Shown here: one piece after another, positions 37,808 through 45,347 of the stretch
Layout: each line of letters starts with the position of its first letter
Numbering within the stretch: the stretch's first letter is position 1
Assembly (NCBI RefSeq): GCF_002973525.1
Contig: NZ_PVEN01000001.1
Coordinates: 620,001 to 684,000, forward strand
DNA length: 64,000 bases
Direction: 5' to 3'
From: Paraburkholderia sp. BL21I4N1
Lineage (GTDB): Bacteria > Pseudomonadota > Gammaproteobacteria > Burkholderiales > Burkholderiaceae
Made by a program: the position numbers and the translations under genes
Notes under the pieces: model-generated
Told to the model about the DNA's origin: nothing
The model's input: only the letters and a program-made list of their open reading frames with translations
Database searches by the model: none

Positions 37808-38212
37808 TTGAAATCCATCGTTGCTTTGGTCGCCGCAGCCGTGTTGTCTTCGACGGCAATGGCCGCCGCGCCCACCACCGAAAAACTGCCTTCCGGCGTG
37901 ATCGTCGAACAGCTGAAGCAGGGCGCCGGCGCCCAACCGGCCGCTACCGACGTCGTCAAGGTCAACTACCGTGGCACGTTGGCCAATGGTACCGAGTTCG
38001 ATAGTTCCGCGAGCCATGGCGGCCCGGCTACGTTCCCGCTGAACCGCGTGATTCCGTGCTGGACGCAAGGCGTGCAGAAGATGAAAGTGGGCGGTAAGGC
38101 GAAGCTGACCTGCCCGGCGGCGACCGCTTATGGCGATCGTGGCGTCGGCGTGATTCCGCCGAATAGCGATCTGACGTTTGAAGTCGAACTGGTCGATATC
38201 GTCAAGCAGTAA
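37808..38212 (+). CDS. Exported FKBP-type peptidyl-prolyl isomerase
   Basis: Folding helper in the periplasm. Signal peptide MKSIVALVAAAVLSSTAMAA, then a single FKBP domain: VVKVNYRGTLANGTEFDSS, FPLNRVIPCWTQGVQKMKVG, GDRGVGVIPPNSDLTFEVEL. 134 aa. Starts with TTG at 37808, eight bases after CTGGAG; no ATG fits. A TACAAT box at 37773-37778 may be its -10. Monocistronic with a strong terminator. Confidence 0.9.
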   Translation: MKSIVALVAAAVLSSTAMAAAPTTEKLPSGVIVEQLKQGAGAQPAATDVVKVNYRGTLANGTEFDSSASHGGPATFPLNRVIPCWTQGVQKMKVGGKAKLTCPAATAYGDRGVGVIPPNSDLTFEVELVDIVKQ

Positions 38213-38232
38213 GTCGCGACACGAACAAAGAG

Positions 38233-38268
38233 AAAGCCCCGCTGCGGTAATCGCAGCGGGGCTTTTTT
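38233..38268 (+). terminator. Intrinsic terminator of the FKBP gene
   Basis: AAAGCCCCGCTGCG (38233-38246) and CGCAGCGGGGCTTT (38252-38265) are perfect inverted repeats with five loop bases, followed by T residues through 38268. Confidence 0.95.
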
Positions 38269-38437
38269 CATTCAGCACAATGCGCGTGTCTGAAATGTGT
38301 CGACGCGTGAGCGCATTATTTAAAGTCCGGCCTGATTTCTTCGTTTACTCTCTACCCGTGCGCCGGCGCGGGTTCTGCCAAGCCGCACCAACCCGAACGA
38401 TCCCACTGTCATTTGCCGCGCGTCTGGAGCGCCTGCC

Positions 38438-39511
38438 ATGAATATCGACTTTCACTATGGTGTGGTCTATATCGCCGCTCGCATCGGCGGCATGGCGCCC
38501 AATGACGCGCTCACCGTCGCGCACGCCTGCCAGTATGTCGACGATGCGACGACGGCGGGAATACTGCGCTTCGAAGGGGGCGAGACGTTCGAGCGCTTTG
38601 CCACCGCGCACAAGATGTTCGACTATGCCAACACCGAGAATGACCAGAACCGCCTCGTTTGGGCGCCTTTTCATTTTCTGCCGGCGGGCGAGGGCGACAC
38701 GCTGCAGGAAAAAGCCGTGTGCCGTCCGGATAGCGAGGTGGCGCGCGAAATGGTGCGCCGGGCGATCCGGCAGCGGGGCGCCGAAACGGCGCTGCATCGT
38801 CTGGGCGTGACGCTTCACACCTACGTCGATACCTGGGCGCATCAGGGATTCTCCGGTATCGAGAGTCCGGCTAACCGGGTTCATTTGCTGGAGTCGCAGG
38901 ATTGCACGCGCAAAGGCTGGTTCGACAGATTGAAGCTGGCCACCCAGCATCTGATCGAGCACGTCGAAGAGGATGTACTCACGGTCGCGTTGCCAGTCGG
39001 TCATGGCGCCGCGTTGCACTATCCCGACCAGCCATGGGCGAAATGGCATTACATCGACGGCAGAAACGAGTTTATTGAAAGACACAATTTGCCGGAGTTC
39101 GTGCAGGCGGCGGAGATGGCTTGCCGCGCGGTGCGCGCCTATGTTGCTGGCCGGGAGGACTTCGAAACGCAACCCGGTTTGCCGCCGAACGTGAGAGAGA
39201 CGCTCACCGAGCTTCTCGATACCAATCGGAATCTGGACGATAACCAGCGCCTGACGACGATTTGCGACGTGGTCAGCGCGGGCGGCATTCCGGGTTTGAA
39301 GGAGTCGATTCCGGGGTATGTCGCCAAAGGCCCTGGTTCCTGGAAATGCAACGCTACCGGTTTGCAGTTCGATGACGACACGGGCGATAAGCCCCAATGG
39401 ACGGATGCGTTCGAGAAGAGCGATTACCGTCTATTTCACGACTCGGTCAAGGAACACCGCTTCGTGACGACGCAGGAGATTCTGCCGGCTCATGGTGTGC
39501 GGATAGCGTAA
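38438..39511 (+). CDS. DUF6765-like protein of unknown function
   Basis: Conserved uncharacterised protein. The start MNIDFHYGVVYIAARIGGM and the segment DDATTAGILRFEGG match what I recall of DUF6765. It has a possible metal-binding pattern, Leu-His-Thr-Tyr-Val-Asp-Thr-Trp-Ala-His-Gln-Gly-Phe (about residues 125-137), a H-x-x-x-D-x-x-A-H arrangement like that of zinc-dependent phospholipase C folds. 357 aa, no signal peptide. An activity is inference only. A GC-rich inverted repeat after the stop (39536-39580) may be a weak terminator. Confidence 0.7.
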   Translation: MNIDFHYGVVYIAARIGGMAPNDALTVAHACQYVDDATTAGILRFEGGETFERFATAHKMFDYANTENDQNRLVWAPFHFLPAGEGDTLQEKAVCRPDSEVAREMVRRAIRQRGAETALHRLGVTLHTYVDTWAHQGFSGIESPANRVHLLESQDCTRKGWFDRLKLATQHLIEHVEEDVLTVALPVGHGAALHYPDQPWAKWHYIDGRNEFIERHNLPEFVQAAEMACRAVRAYVAGREDFETQPGLPPNVRETLTELLDTNRNLDDNQRLTTICDVVSAGGIPGLKESIPGYVAKGPGSWKCNATGLQFDDDTGDKPQWTDAFEKSDYRLFHDSVKEHRFVTTQEILPAHGVRIA

Positions 39512-39590
39512 TGGCGCTGACCGGTTGACTGGCATAGAGCGGCGGCCGTGCAAACCTCCGCCGCCGCGCCGCCGTTTTAATGCTTTCGGG

Positions 39591-39827
39591 CTATTCCGCT
39601 CGCACCTGTTGGCGCTGCGCGGCCTGTTCCTGCGCGTGCTTTTTGGCCAGATGATGTCCCACGATGCAGCCACCCACCGCTCCCACTACGGCATGATGCC
39701 CGGCGTAATGCCCCGCCACCCCGCCTACGACCGCCCCCTTGATGCAACCGGCGGCATTCGCCGTGCCGACCGCAGCCAAAGTGAGTGCCACCGACGCGAG
39801 GACCGTTTTGATGTATTCAGCTTTCAT
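39591..39827 (-). CDS. Small exported glycine-zipper protein
   Basis: 78 aa: signal peptide (YIKTVLASVALTLAAVGTANA), then a glycine-zipper hydrophobic segment (GAVVGGVAGHYAGHHAVVGA) with His residues, a second Cys pair (Cys28, Cys54) and a basic tail (HLAKKHAQEQAAQRQQVRAE). Such proteins sit in or on the envelope; function unknown. Convergent with the DUF6765 gene. Confidence 0.75.
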   Translation of the reverse strand: MKAEYIKTVLASVALTLAAVGTANAAGCIKGAVVGGVAGHYAGHHAVVGAVGGCIVGHHLAKKHAQEQAAQRQQVRAE

Positions 39828-40074
39828 CTGAAAGTACCGTTCTGTTGAGTTGTCCCAAGGTGGCGTTAATTGGTGCTATTTCAATAGCACGTTCCGCAAC
39901 CCGGTTTGCCGGCAAAGGGATATTCAAAGCCGTTTGGCGTGCAAACCCACTCAAACGCTAAAAAAACGACTGCTCTCCTTTGAATCTCCGAATGCTTGCC
40001 TATAGTAGAAGCGACTATTGTCGCCGCGCGCAGCGGCTGCCTTCGCTTGACGCGTGACCGGGGAAACGAAAATT

Positions 40075-40410
40075 ATGTTACCGAACGCTGCAATCTATCA
40101 GTCTCAGACTTGCACGCCGGAGTCGTTGCGAACGCTTGCCGGCTTTCTCGAACTGGCGCTCGACGAAGGAGAAAGCGTGGTTCTGATGCGGATCGGTACG
40201 CACGTGCGCAGTGTTTATATCGGCGATCCGTCCGGCGCGCTGGAGCGATTGACGGATCACGGCGTGGTGGCCGCGACTCAGGCGGACGACATGCTGGCGC
40301 TCACCCGCCTGGGACTCAACCGGATTACCGCCGACGAGCAGCAATACCGCTTCATTCGCAGCGTGAGGTACATCGCCGATCGCCAGGCGGTAGTGTTTAC
40401 GCCTGCATGA
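40075..40410 (+). CDS. Hypothetical protein
   Basis: About 111 aa from ATG 40075, which has GGGGA ten bases upstream; a GTG at 40054 is the alternative. Soluble, no signal, mixed alpha/beta composition with segments TLAGFLELALDEGESVVLMR and RYIADRQAVVFTPA. I do not recognise a family. Its position upstream of the H-NS gene, 225 bases away, and a purine-rich spacer give no functional hint. Confidence 0.6.
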   Translation: MLPNAAIYQSQTCTPESLRTLAGFLELALDEGESVVLMRIGTHVRSVYIGDPSGALERLTDHGVVAATQADDMLALTRLGLNRITADEQQYRFIRSVRYIADRQAVVFTPA

Positions 40411-40635
40411 GTGGTTCGGAAAAAATGATCGGAAGTAAAAGAGCGGCAACCTGCAACGCAGCGGGAAGGGAAGTAAAAGGAAGACTATCGAGTAGTAAAG
40501 AGTAGAAGACCCGAAAGGTTCGGACTCCACGGCATGCATGAGCGAGTAAGGCTGCTGCTTTATAGCCACATAGATCTGCCTTTCTCGTGTCATTCGTGGC
40601 ATAGTTCGATCGATCAACCTATAAGGAGCAATCAA

Positions 40636-41475
40636 ATGCCTTCGTTAGAGCAAATCCAAGCAAAGCTTAAGAAGCTCCAGGCTCAAGCGGACGTCCTTAT
40701 TGCCAGGAAAGCACAAGATGCCGTCGACCAGATTCGCGGTCTGATGCTCAAGCATGGCCTGACTACAACGGATATCGAAGCCAAAGCAAAAGCGCGACGT
40801 GCGGCAAAAGGCCTGAACGGTCATGGCGGAAACGGGAAGGTGAAAGCTGTAACGGGCGGTAAGCCGGCCAAATATCGTGATCATAAAACCGGTGCGACCT
40901 GGACCGGTCACGGTCGCGCGCCGGGTTGGATTGCCGGTGTCAAAGACCGCACTCAATATCTGATCGAAGGCGCGAGCGAATTGAAGTCGGTTGCGAAAGC
41001 GGCGGTCACGCACGCGAAAGGCGGTAAAGGTCAGCCTAAGGGCGCGCAACCGCCCAAGTACCACAACCCGAAAACCGGCGCGACCTGGAGTGGACGCGGT
41101 CCGGCGCCGGCATGGCTGGCAACGGTTAAAGACCGTAGCAAATTCCTGATCGACAGTGCGGCAGCCGGCGTGAAAGAAGCGGGCAAAGCCGTGGCCAAAA
41201 AGGCCGGTAAAGCAAAAGCAACGGCAAGCAGTGGCGCAGTGAGCAAGAAAGCCGCGGCAAAGAAAGTCGTGGCTAAGAAAGCGACGGCTTCCAGAAAGAC
41301 CGCCGCGAAGAAAGTCGGCGCAGCGAGCAGAAAAACGGCGGCTGCTAAACCCGCTGCAAAGAAAGCCGCCGCAACCCGGGTAGCGAGAAAAGCGCCGGGC
41401 CGCAAACCCGCCGCGAAGGCAGCCGGTTCGGCCGCCGCCGCGCCGCAAGCCTCGCCCGCGCAAGCCGGCGCGTAA
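40636..41475 (+). CDS. H-NS-type nucleoid protein with two DNA-binding domains and H1-like tail
   Basis: Likely xenogeneic silencer or nucleoid organiser. Order: coiled-coil oligomerisation region (about 1-65, LEQIQAKLKKLQAQADVLIA), first H-NS C-terminal domain (AKYRDHKTGATWTGHGRAPG-W, about 78-103), second copy (PKYHNPKTGATWSGRGPAPA-W, about 137-162), and a ~90-residue Lys/Ala-rich tail (KKVVAKKATASRKTAAKKVG). 279 aa, about three times a normal Burkholderia H-NS. The start at 40636 follows AAGGAG. The two DNA-binding copies share an obvious duplication, and a hypothetical gene follows by 22 bases. Doubling of the AT-hook-like GRxP motifs should raise DNA affinity or allow bridging. Confidence 0.9.
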   Translation: MPSLEQIQAKLKKLQAQADVLIARKAQDAVDQIRGLMLKHGLTTTDIEAKAKARRAAKGLNGHGGNGKVKAVTGGKPAKYRDHKTGATWTGHGRAPGWIAGVKDRTQYLIEGASELKSVAKAAVTHAKGGKGQPKGAQPPKYHNPKTGATWSGRGPAPAWLATVKDRSKFLIDSAAAGVKEAGKAVAKKAGKAKATASSGAVSKKAAAKKVVAKKATASRKTAAKKVGAASRKTAAAKPAAKKAAATRVARKAPGRKPAAKAAGSAAAAPQASPAQAGA

Positions 41476-41497
41476 GCGCTACGGAGTCGCGAAGTAG

Positions 41498-41983
41498 ATG
41501 ACAAGCACGCTTGCTTCATTCCAGCAGGAGGACCAGGTCGTCCTGCTGGACTCGGTTCCTCAGCCTGCGGCGGACGCCGCCGAACCCTTCATCGTCGCGA
41601 GTGGTCGCCGGGTGATTCTGGCGTATCCCATCGCGGAAGCCGACTTTGACCGCTTCGGTCCTTTCGATCCCGACGACGATCCCCACTGTACGGTGCTGTT
41701 TCCCGACGCGGTATTTCATCGGCTCGGTCCGCCAGGCGACGTCGATCTGGAGATTCATCCGCTCGCTGGCCAAGGCTTGACCGGCCTGTCGGTTCATGAA
41801 GTCATGAATTCGTCGCTCGCGGCCGAGATTTCGGCAGTTGAGTCGCCCATTCCTGCGCAGCGGCATTTTGTCATCACGTTCAACGAATCCACGTTCGAGT
41901 GCGTGGCGTCGGACTACACGGTGGTGGGTGTCTATGGTGCCGGTGAAATTGCCAGCCGTGAAGCTTTCTCCCTCGTCAGATAA
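41498..41983 (+). CDS. Hypothetical protein downstream of the H-NS gene
   Basis: 161 aa, acidic, no signal or membrane helix. Segments: RRVILAYPIAEADFDRFGPF, DDDPHCTVLFPDAVFHRLGP. It starts 22 bases after the H-NS stop and is probably co-transcribed with it. Not recognised; coding is supported by codon use and the tight spacing. Confidence 0.6.
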   Translation: MTSTLASFQQEDQVVLLDSVPQPAADAAEPFIVASGRRVILAYPIAEADFDRFGPFDPDDDPHCTVLFPDAVFHRLGPPGDVDLEIHPLAGQGLTGLSVHEVMNSSLAAEISAVESPIPAQRHFVITFNESTFECVASDYTVVGVYGAGEIASREAFSLVR

Positions 41984-42132
41984 AGCAGTCGGGTAGCAAG
42001 GCGCGGGCCTGCAACGGGCACGCGCAATGCGTCCTGCGTTCGTGATTGAAACCGGGCCTTGAGCTCGCGTCTATCCATCGAACCGCAGGGCGCGCATTCG
42101 GCACGCCTCGCCGGTTAGCATCGAGGCCACGC

Positions 42133-43395
42133 ATGCTGACAATCGCTATTACCGCGTTCATCACGCTCATTATCGTTTTGCTGATTGCCAATCTGTCGAG
42201 TGGCGAGAAGAAGATCGAACACAAGATCGAGCGGCGTTATGCCAGCGACGATCCGCAATTCCTGCGTTCCATGGGACTGTTGCTCGGTCCGCCGGTGATT
42301 ACCGGCAATCGCTTCGAGATGCTGCTCAACGGCGACCGCATTTTTCCGTCGATGCTGGAAGGCATTCGAGCCGCGCGCCACACCATTACCTTCGAGACGT
42401 TCATTTACTGGTCCGGTGAAATAGGCGAACAGATTGCCCAGGCATTAGCGGATAAAGCACACGAAGGCGTTGCGGTGCATGTGCTGCTCGATTGGGTCGG
42501 CTCGTCGAAAATGGACAAGCGCTATCTGAATCTGCTGCGCGACGGCGGCGCCGAAGTCATTCAGTATCACAAGCCGCATTGGACCGGCCTCGGTCGGATG
42601 AACGATCGAACGCACCGCAAGCTGCTGGTGATCGACGGGCGAATTGGTTTCACCGGCGGCGTGGGCATAGCGCCGGAATGGATCGGTCATGCGCAGGATG
42701 AAAAGCATTGGCGTGACACGCATTTCCGCGTTGCCGGACCTGTGGTCGGTCACATGCAAGCCGTGTTCATGGACAACTGGGTCAAAGCGTCGGGCAACGT
42801 GTTGCATGGTGCGAACTACTTTCCGGACGTCGAACCTGCCGGCGAGGGGCTCGCGCATATGTTCAGCAGTTCGCCGTCGGGCGGCAGCGACGACATGCAG
42901 TTGATGTATCTGATGGCGATCACGGCGGCCACTCATAGCATTCATCTGGCGAGCGCCTACTTCGTGCCCGACAAGCTAACGATCAACGCGATCGTCGAGG
43001 CCGCAAAGCGCGGCGTGAAAGTGCAAATCATCACACCGGGCAAACGCATCGACACGCACACGGTTCGCGAAGCATCGCGTGCGTGTTGGGGCGATCTGCT
43101 TGAAGCAGGTGTGGAAATCTTCGAGTATCAGCCCACCATGTTCCACTGCAAATTGCTGGTGGTGGACGAGTACCTGGTGTCGGTCGGCTCCACCAATTTC
43201 GACAGTCGTTCGTTCAAACTCAACGACGAAGCGAATCTGAACATCTACGACCGCGACTTCGCGAAGCAGCAAACAACGGTCTTCGCCGACGACCTCAAAC
43301 AATCGCAGCAGATCACGCTCGAAGCCTGGTTGCACCGGCCGCTCACCGAGAGGCTGATCGAAAAATGCATCCCGTTACTGGATACGCAACTCTGA
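42133..43395 (+). CDS. Cardiolipin synthase-like phospholipase D protein
   Basis: Membrane-bound phosphatidyl transferase of the PLD family. One N-terminal helix (ITAFITLIIVLLIANL), then two HKD motifs: THRKLLVIDGRIGFTGG (His161, Lys163, Asp168) and FHCKLLVVDEYLVSVGSTNF. 420 aa, near ClsB/ClsC size rather than the two-helix ClsA. Start at 42133 with GAGG upstream; earlier in-frame codons add a poor sequence. It precedes the rhamnolipid operon on the same strand but is separated by 387 bases, so it is probably independent. Confidence 0.88.
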   Translation: MLTIAITAFITLIIVLLIANLSSGEKKIEHKIERRYASDDPQFLRSMGLLLGPPVITGNRFEMLLNGDRIFPSMLEGIRAARHTITFETFIYWSGEIGEQIAQALADKAHEGVAVHVLLDWVGSSKMDKRYLNLLRDGGAEVIQYHKPHWTGLGRMNDRTHRKLLVIDGRIGFTGGVGIAPEWIGHAQDEKHWRDTHFRVAGPVVGHMQAVFMDNWVKASGNVLHGANYFPDVEPAGEGLAHMFSSSPSGGSDDMQLMYLMAITAATHSIHLASAYFVPDKLTINAIVEAAKRGVKVQIITPGKRIDTHTVREASRACWGDLLEAGVEIFEYQPTMFHCKLLVVDEYLVSVGSTNFDSRSFKLNDEANLNIYDRDFAKQQTTVFADDLKQSQQITLEAWLHRPLTERLIEKCIPLLDTQL

Positions 43396-43612
43396 CAAAT
43401 AGACTACATTCGCCTAAACATCGCATTTCTCATGCCGTCTGCATGAATTGGTTTTTCTAAAAAAATAGTTTTTAAATTGTTTTAAAAAGCGGTTTGCTAT
43501 CGTATATTGACATCTAGTCTTAACGCAGAAGTGACAGACTGGTATTCAATGAATAGCACGGTTGGCCGTTTCTAGCGTGCATTCAATTAGTGCATATAAG
43601 ATAGTTCACGAG
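43396..43612. other. AT-rich upstream region of the rhamnolipid operon
   Basis: About 220 bases, with the stretch 43450-43550 unusually rich in A and T for this genome. TTGACA at 43507-43512 is a good -35 hexamer but without a clear -10; TATAAG occurs at 43595-43600. Likely promoter and H-NS-binding region. No LuxR-type palindrome seen. Confidence 0.5.
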
Positions 43613-43769
43613 GCACCGAAAGCTAAGGCTTCGGTGCAGGAGCGGTCGTCGCGGATCAGACTTGCCGGCGCAACGGCAAGTCGCATGGGCCTGATCCGCG
43701 GTGGCACGGCCGCAAGGCGTCCGCAAGCGCGGGCGCGGTATCGGGACGCATTTGCTTCGACGCAAGTGC
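43613..43769 (+). promoter_or_regulatory. Folded 5' leader of rhlA: three successive hairpins
   Basis: Hairpin 1: GCACCGAA (43613-43620) with TTCGGTGC (43630-43637). Hairpin 2 is nested: outer arms CGCGGATCAG (43650-43659) and CTGATCCGCG (43691-43700), inner arms ACTTGCCG (43660-43667) and CGGCAAGT (43674-43681). Hairpin 3: GCATTTGC (43748-43755) with GCAAGTGC (43762-43769), ending 13 bases before the rhlA ATG. No T-runs follow, so these are not terminators. No good ribosome site is visible before the ATG. A regulatory RNA element is inferred. Confidence 0.55.
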
Positions 43770-43782
43770 ATGCGAATACGCC

Positions 43783-44772
43783 ATGCCCATCGAAAAACTC
43801 CTTGTTCCGCTGCCCGCGGGCCTGAAAGTCTACGTTGAACGTCACGTATTCGATCCGGCCTTCGAGAGTGTTATTCTGATCAACGGCGCGCTGGCTACCA
43901 CAGCTTCGTTCGGTCAGACAATCAAATATCTCGGCGAACGCTATAACCCTATCTGTTTTGATTTGCCTTATGCCGGGCAATCGAAAACGCATAATAAATG
44001 CAGCTTCGTTCTGTCTAAAGACGACGAAGTCGACATTCTGCTTTATCTAATACGCTTATTCGAACCGAGTTTCCTGTTATCGGTTTCCTGGGGCGGTGTG
44101 GCCTCGTTGCTGGCGTTGTCGCGGGAACGCACCAGCGTGAGGCGCGCGGTGATCGCGTCGTTCTCGCCACGCCTGAACGAGGCGATGACCGCTTACGTCA
44201 CCGCCGCGCGCGACCATATAGCGGCCGGCGAAAACCTGAAGGCCGCGCAACTGCTCAACGACACGGTGGGCAAGCATCTGTCGCGCATCATGAAACTCTA
44301 CAACTATCGCTATCTGACGACGTTGCCACGCGAAGAGCAGGAGCAGGTGGCGTTTCACGTCGAGCAGATTCTGGCGATTCGTCCCGAGCAGTACCTGCAT
44401 GAATTCCGCAATATTGATTGCGGGCTGAAGTTCATCAATGGCGATCTCGACGAATACACCACGCCGGAGGACGTCCGTTCGTTGAGCGTGCATCTGAAGC
44501 GCGCCGAATTCGCGACGATCGGACAGGCCGGCCATTTCCTCGACCTCGAAGGCAAACCGGCGCTGCGCCAGGTGCGCGCCGCGATTCTCGACTACTTCGG
44601 GCCGCCGCCGGTGCAACGCGCGCTCGATTGCTTCGAGACGCTTGCCGCACGATCGTCCCTTTTGCCGGTGCCGCAAGTGCCTGTTGCTAACGTGGCCGAC
44701 ATAGCCAACGTCGGCAACGTGGCGTTGCAGACCCCCGCCGATCACTCGTTCCAACAGGCCGAACTGCCATGA
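43783..44772 (+). CDS. rhlA: RhlA, 3-(3-hydroxyalkanoyloxy)alkanoate synthase
   Basis: Makes the lipid part of rhamnolipids by joining two 3-hydroxyacyl chains taken from ACP intermediates. Alpha/beta-hydrolase with Ser102 in SVSWGGVASLLALSR, Asp in NGDLDEYTTPEDV, and His in GQAGHFLDLEGK, the same layout as Pseudomonas RhlA; also LINGALATTASFGQTIKYLG and CFDLPYAGQSKTHN. 329 aa, longer than the Pseudomonas enzyme (about 295) by an Ala/Val/Pro-rich C-terminal tail. First gene of a seven-gene operon; the next gene overlaps by 4 bases. Regulation is probably at promoter and leader. Confidence 0.92.
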   Translation: MPIEKLLVPLPAGLKVYVERHVFDPAFESVILINGALATTASFGQTIKYLGERYNPICFDLPYAGQSKTHNKCSFVLSKDDEVDILLYLIRLFEPSFLLSVSWGGVASLLALSRERTSVRRAVIASFSPRLNEAMTAYVTAARDHIAAGENLKAAQLLNDTVGKHLSRIMKLYNYRYLTTLPREEQEQVAFHVEQILAIRPEQYLHEFRNIDCGLKFINGDLDEYTTPEDVRSLSVHLKRAEFATIGQAGHFLDLEGKPALRQVRAAILDYFGPPPVQRALDCFETLAARSSLLPVPQVPVANVADIANVGNVALQTPADHSFQQAELP

Positions 44773-45338
44773 ATCTCGCTCAGAGCATTACCATCGCCAT
44801 GCCGTGGACGGCGTGGGTCGTGTATTGGATCGCGACGTCGAACCGGGTCAAGGCGACCGCGCGCAAGGAGGCTTCGCGATCGCGCACGTTGCAGTCGATC
44901 CCGCTGATTGCGGGCGGCGCGTTGATCGTGCTGCCGGACTTCAATCGCGTGGCGTGGTCGTTCGATCCGCAGGCGATCGGCACGGTGCAACTCACCGGTC
45001 TCGCGGTGCTGTTGGCGGGCCTGGCATTTTCCATATGGGCGCGGCTGCATCTCGGCACCAACTGGAGCGTGTCGGTCACGCTGAAGGAAGGACACGAACT
45101 GGTGCGCAGCGGGCCTTATGCGTTGGTCCGGCATCCTATTTATACAGGGTGTCTGCTGGCGCTCGTCGGCGCTGCGATCATCGGTATGCAATGGCGCGGC
45201 GCGGCCGGGCTGCTGCTGATCTTCGCGTCGCTGGCGTACAAGGTGCGTGTCGAGGAGAGCTGGCTGACCGGTCATTTCGGCGGTGCGTACGCACAGTATC
45301 GCCGCGATGTGGCCGCATTGATTCCCGGTCTCTTCTGA
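44769..45338 (+). CDS. Isoprenylcysteine carboxyl methyltransferase-like membrane protein in the rhl operon
   Basis: Predicted integral-membrane SAM methyltransferase (ICMT/PEMT fold). Seen: four to five hydrophobic helices, and the SAM-binding hallmark SGPYALVRHPIYTGCLLALV (Arg-His-Pro-x-Tyr-x-Gly), then EESWLTGHFGGAYAQYRRDV and IPGLF, as in the C-terminal part of ICMT relatives. 189 aa. Its ATG overlaps the rhlA stop (ATGA) and it ends 9 bases before rhlB, so it is translated with them. ICMTs methylate a carboxylate next to a lipid, and the rhamnolipid aglycone has exactly such a group; a methyl-ester product is therefore inferred. I do not recall this gene from described rhl clusters. Confidence 0.85.
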   Translation: MNLAQSITIAMPWTAWVVYWIATSNRVKATARKEASRSRTLQSIPLIAGGALIVLPDFNRVAWSFDPQAIGTVQLTGLAVLLAGLAFSIWARLHLGTNWSVSVTLKEGHELVRSGPYALVRHPIYTGCLLALVGAAIIGMQWRGAAGLLLIFASLAYKVRVEESWLTGHFGGAYAQYRRDVAALIPGLF

Positions 45339-45347
45339 GTTGCCGGT

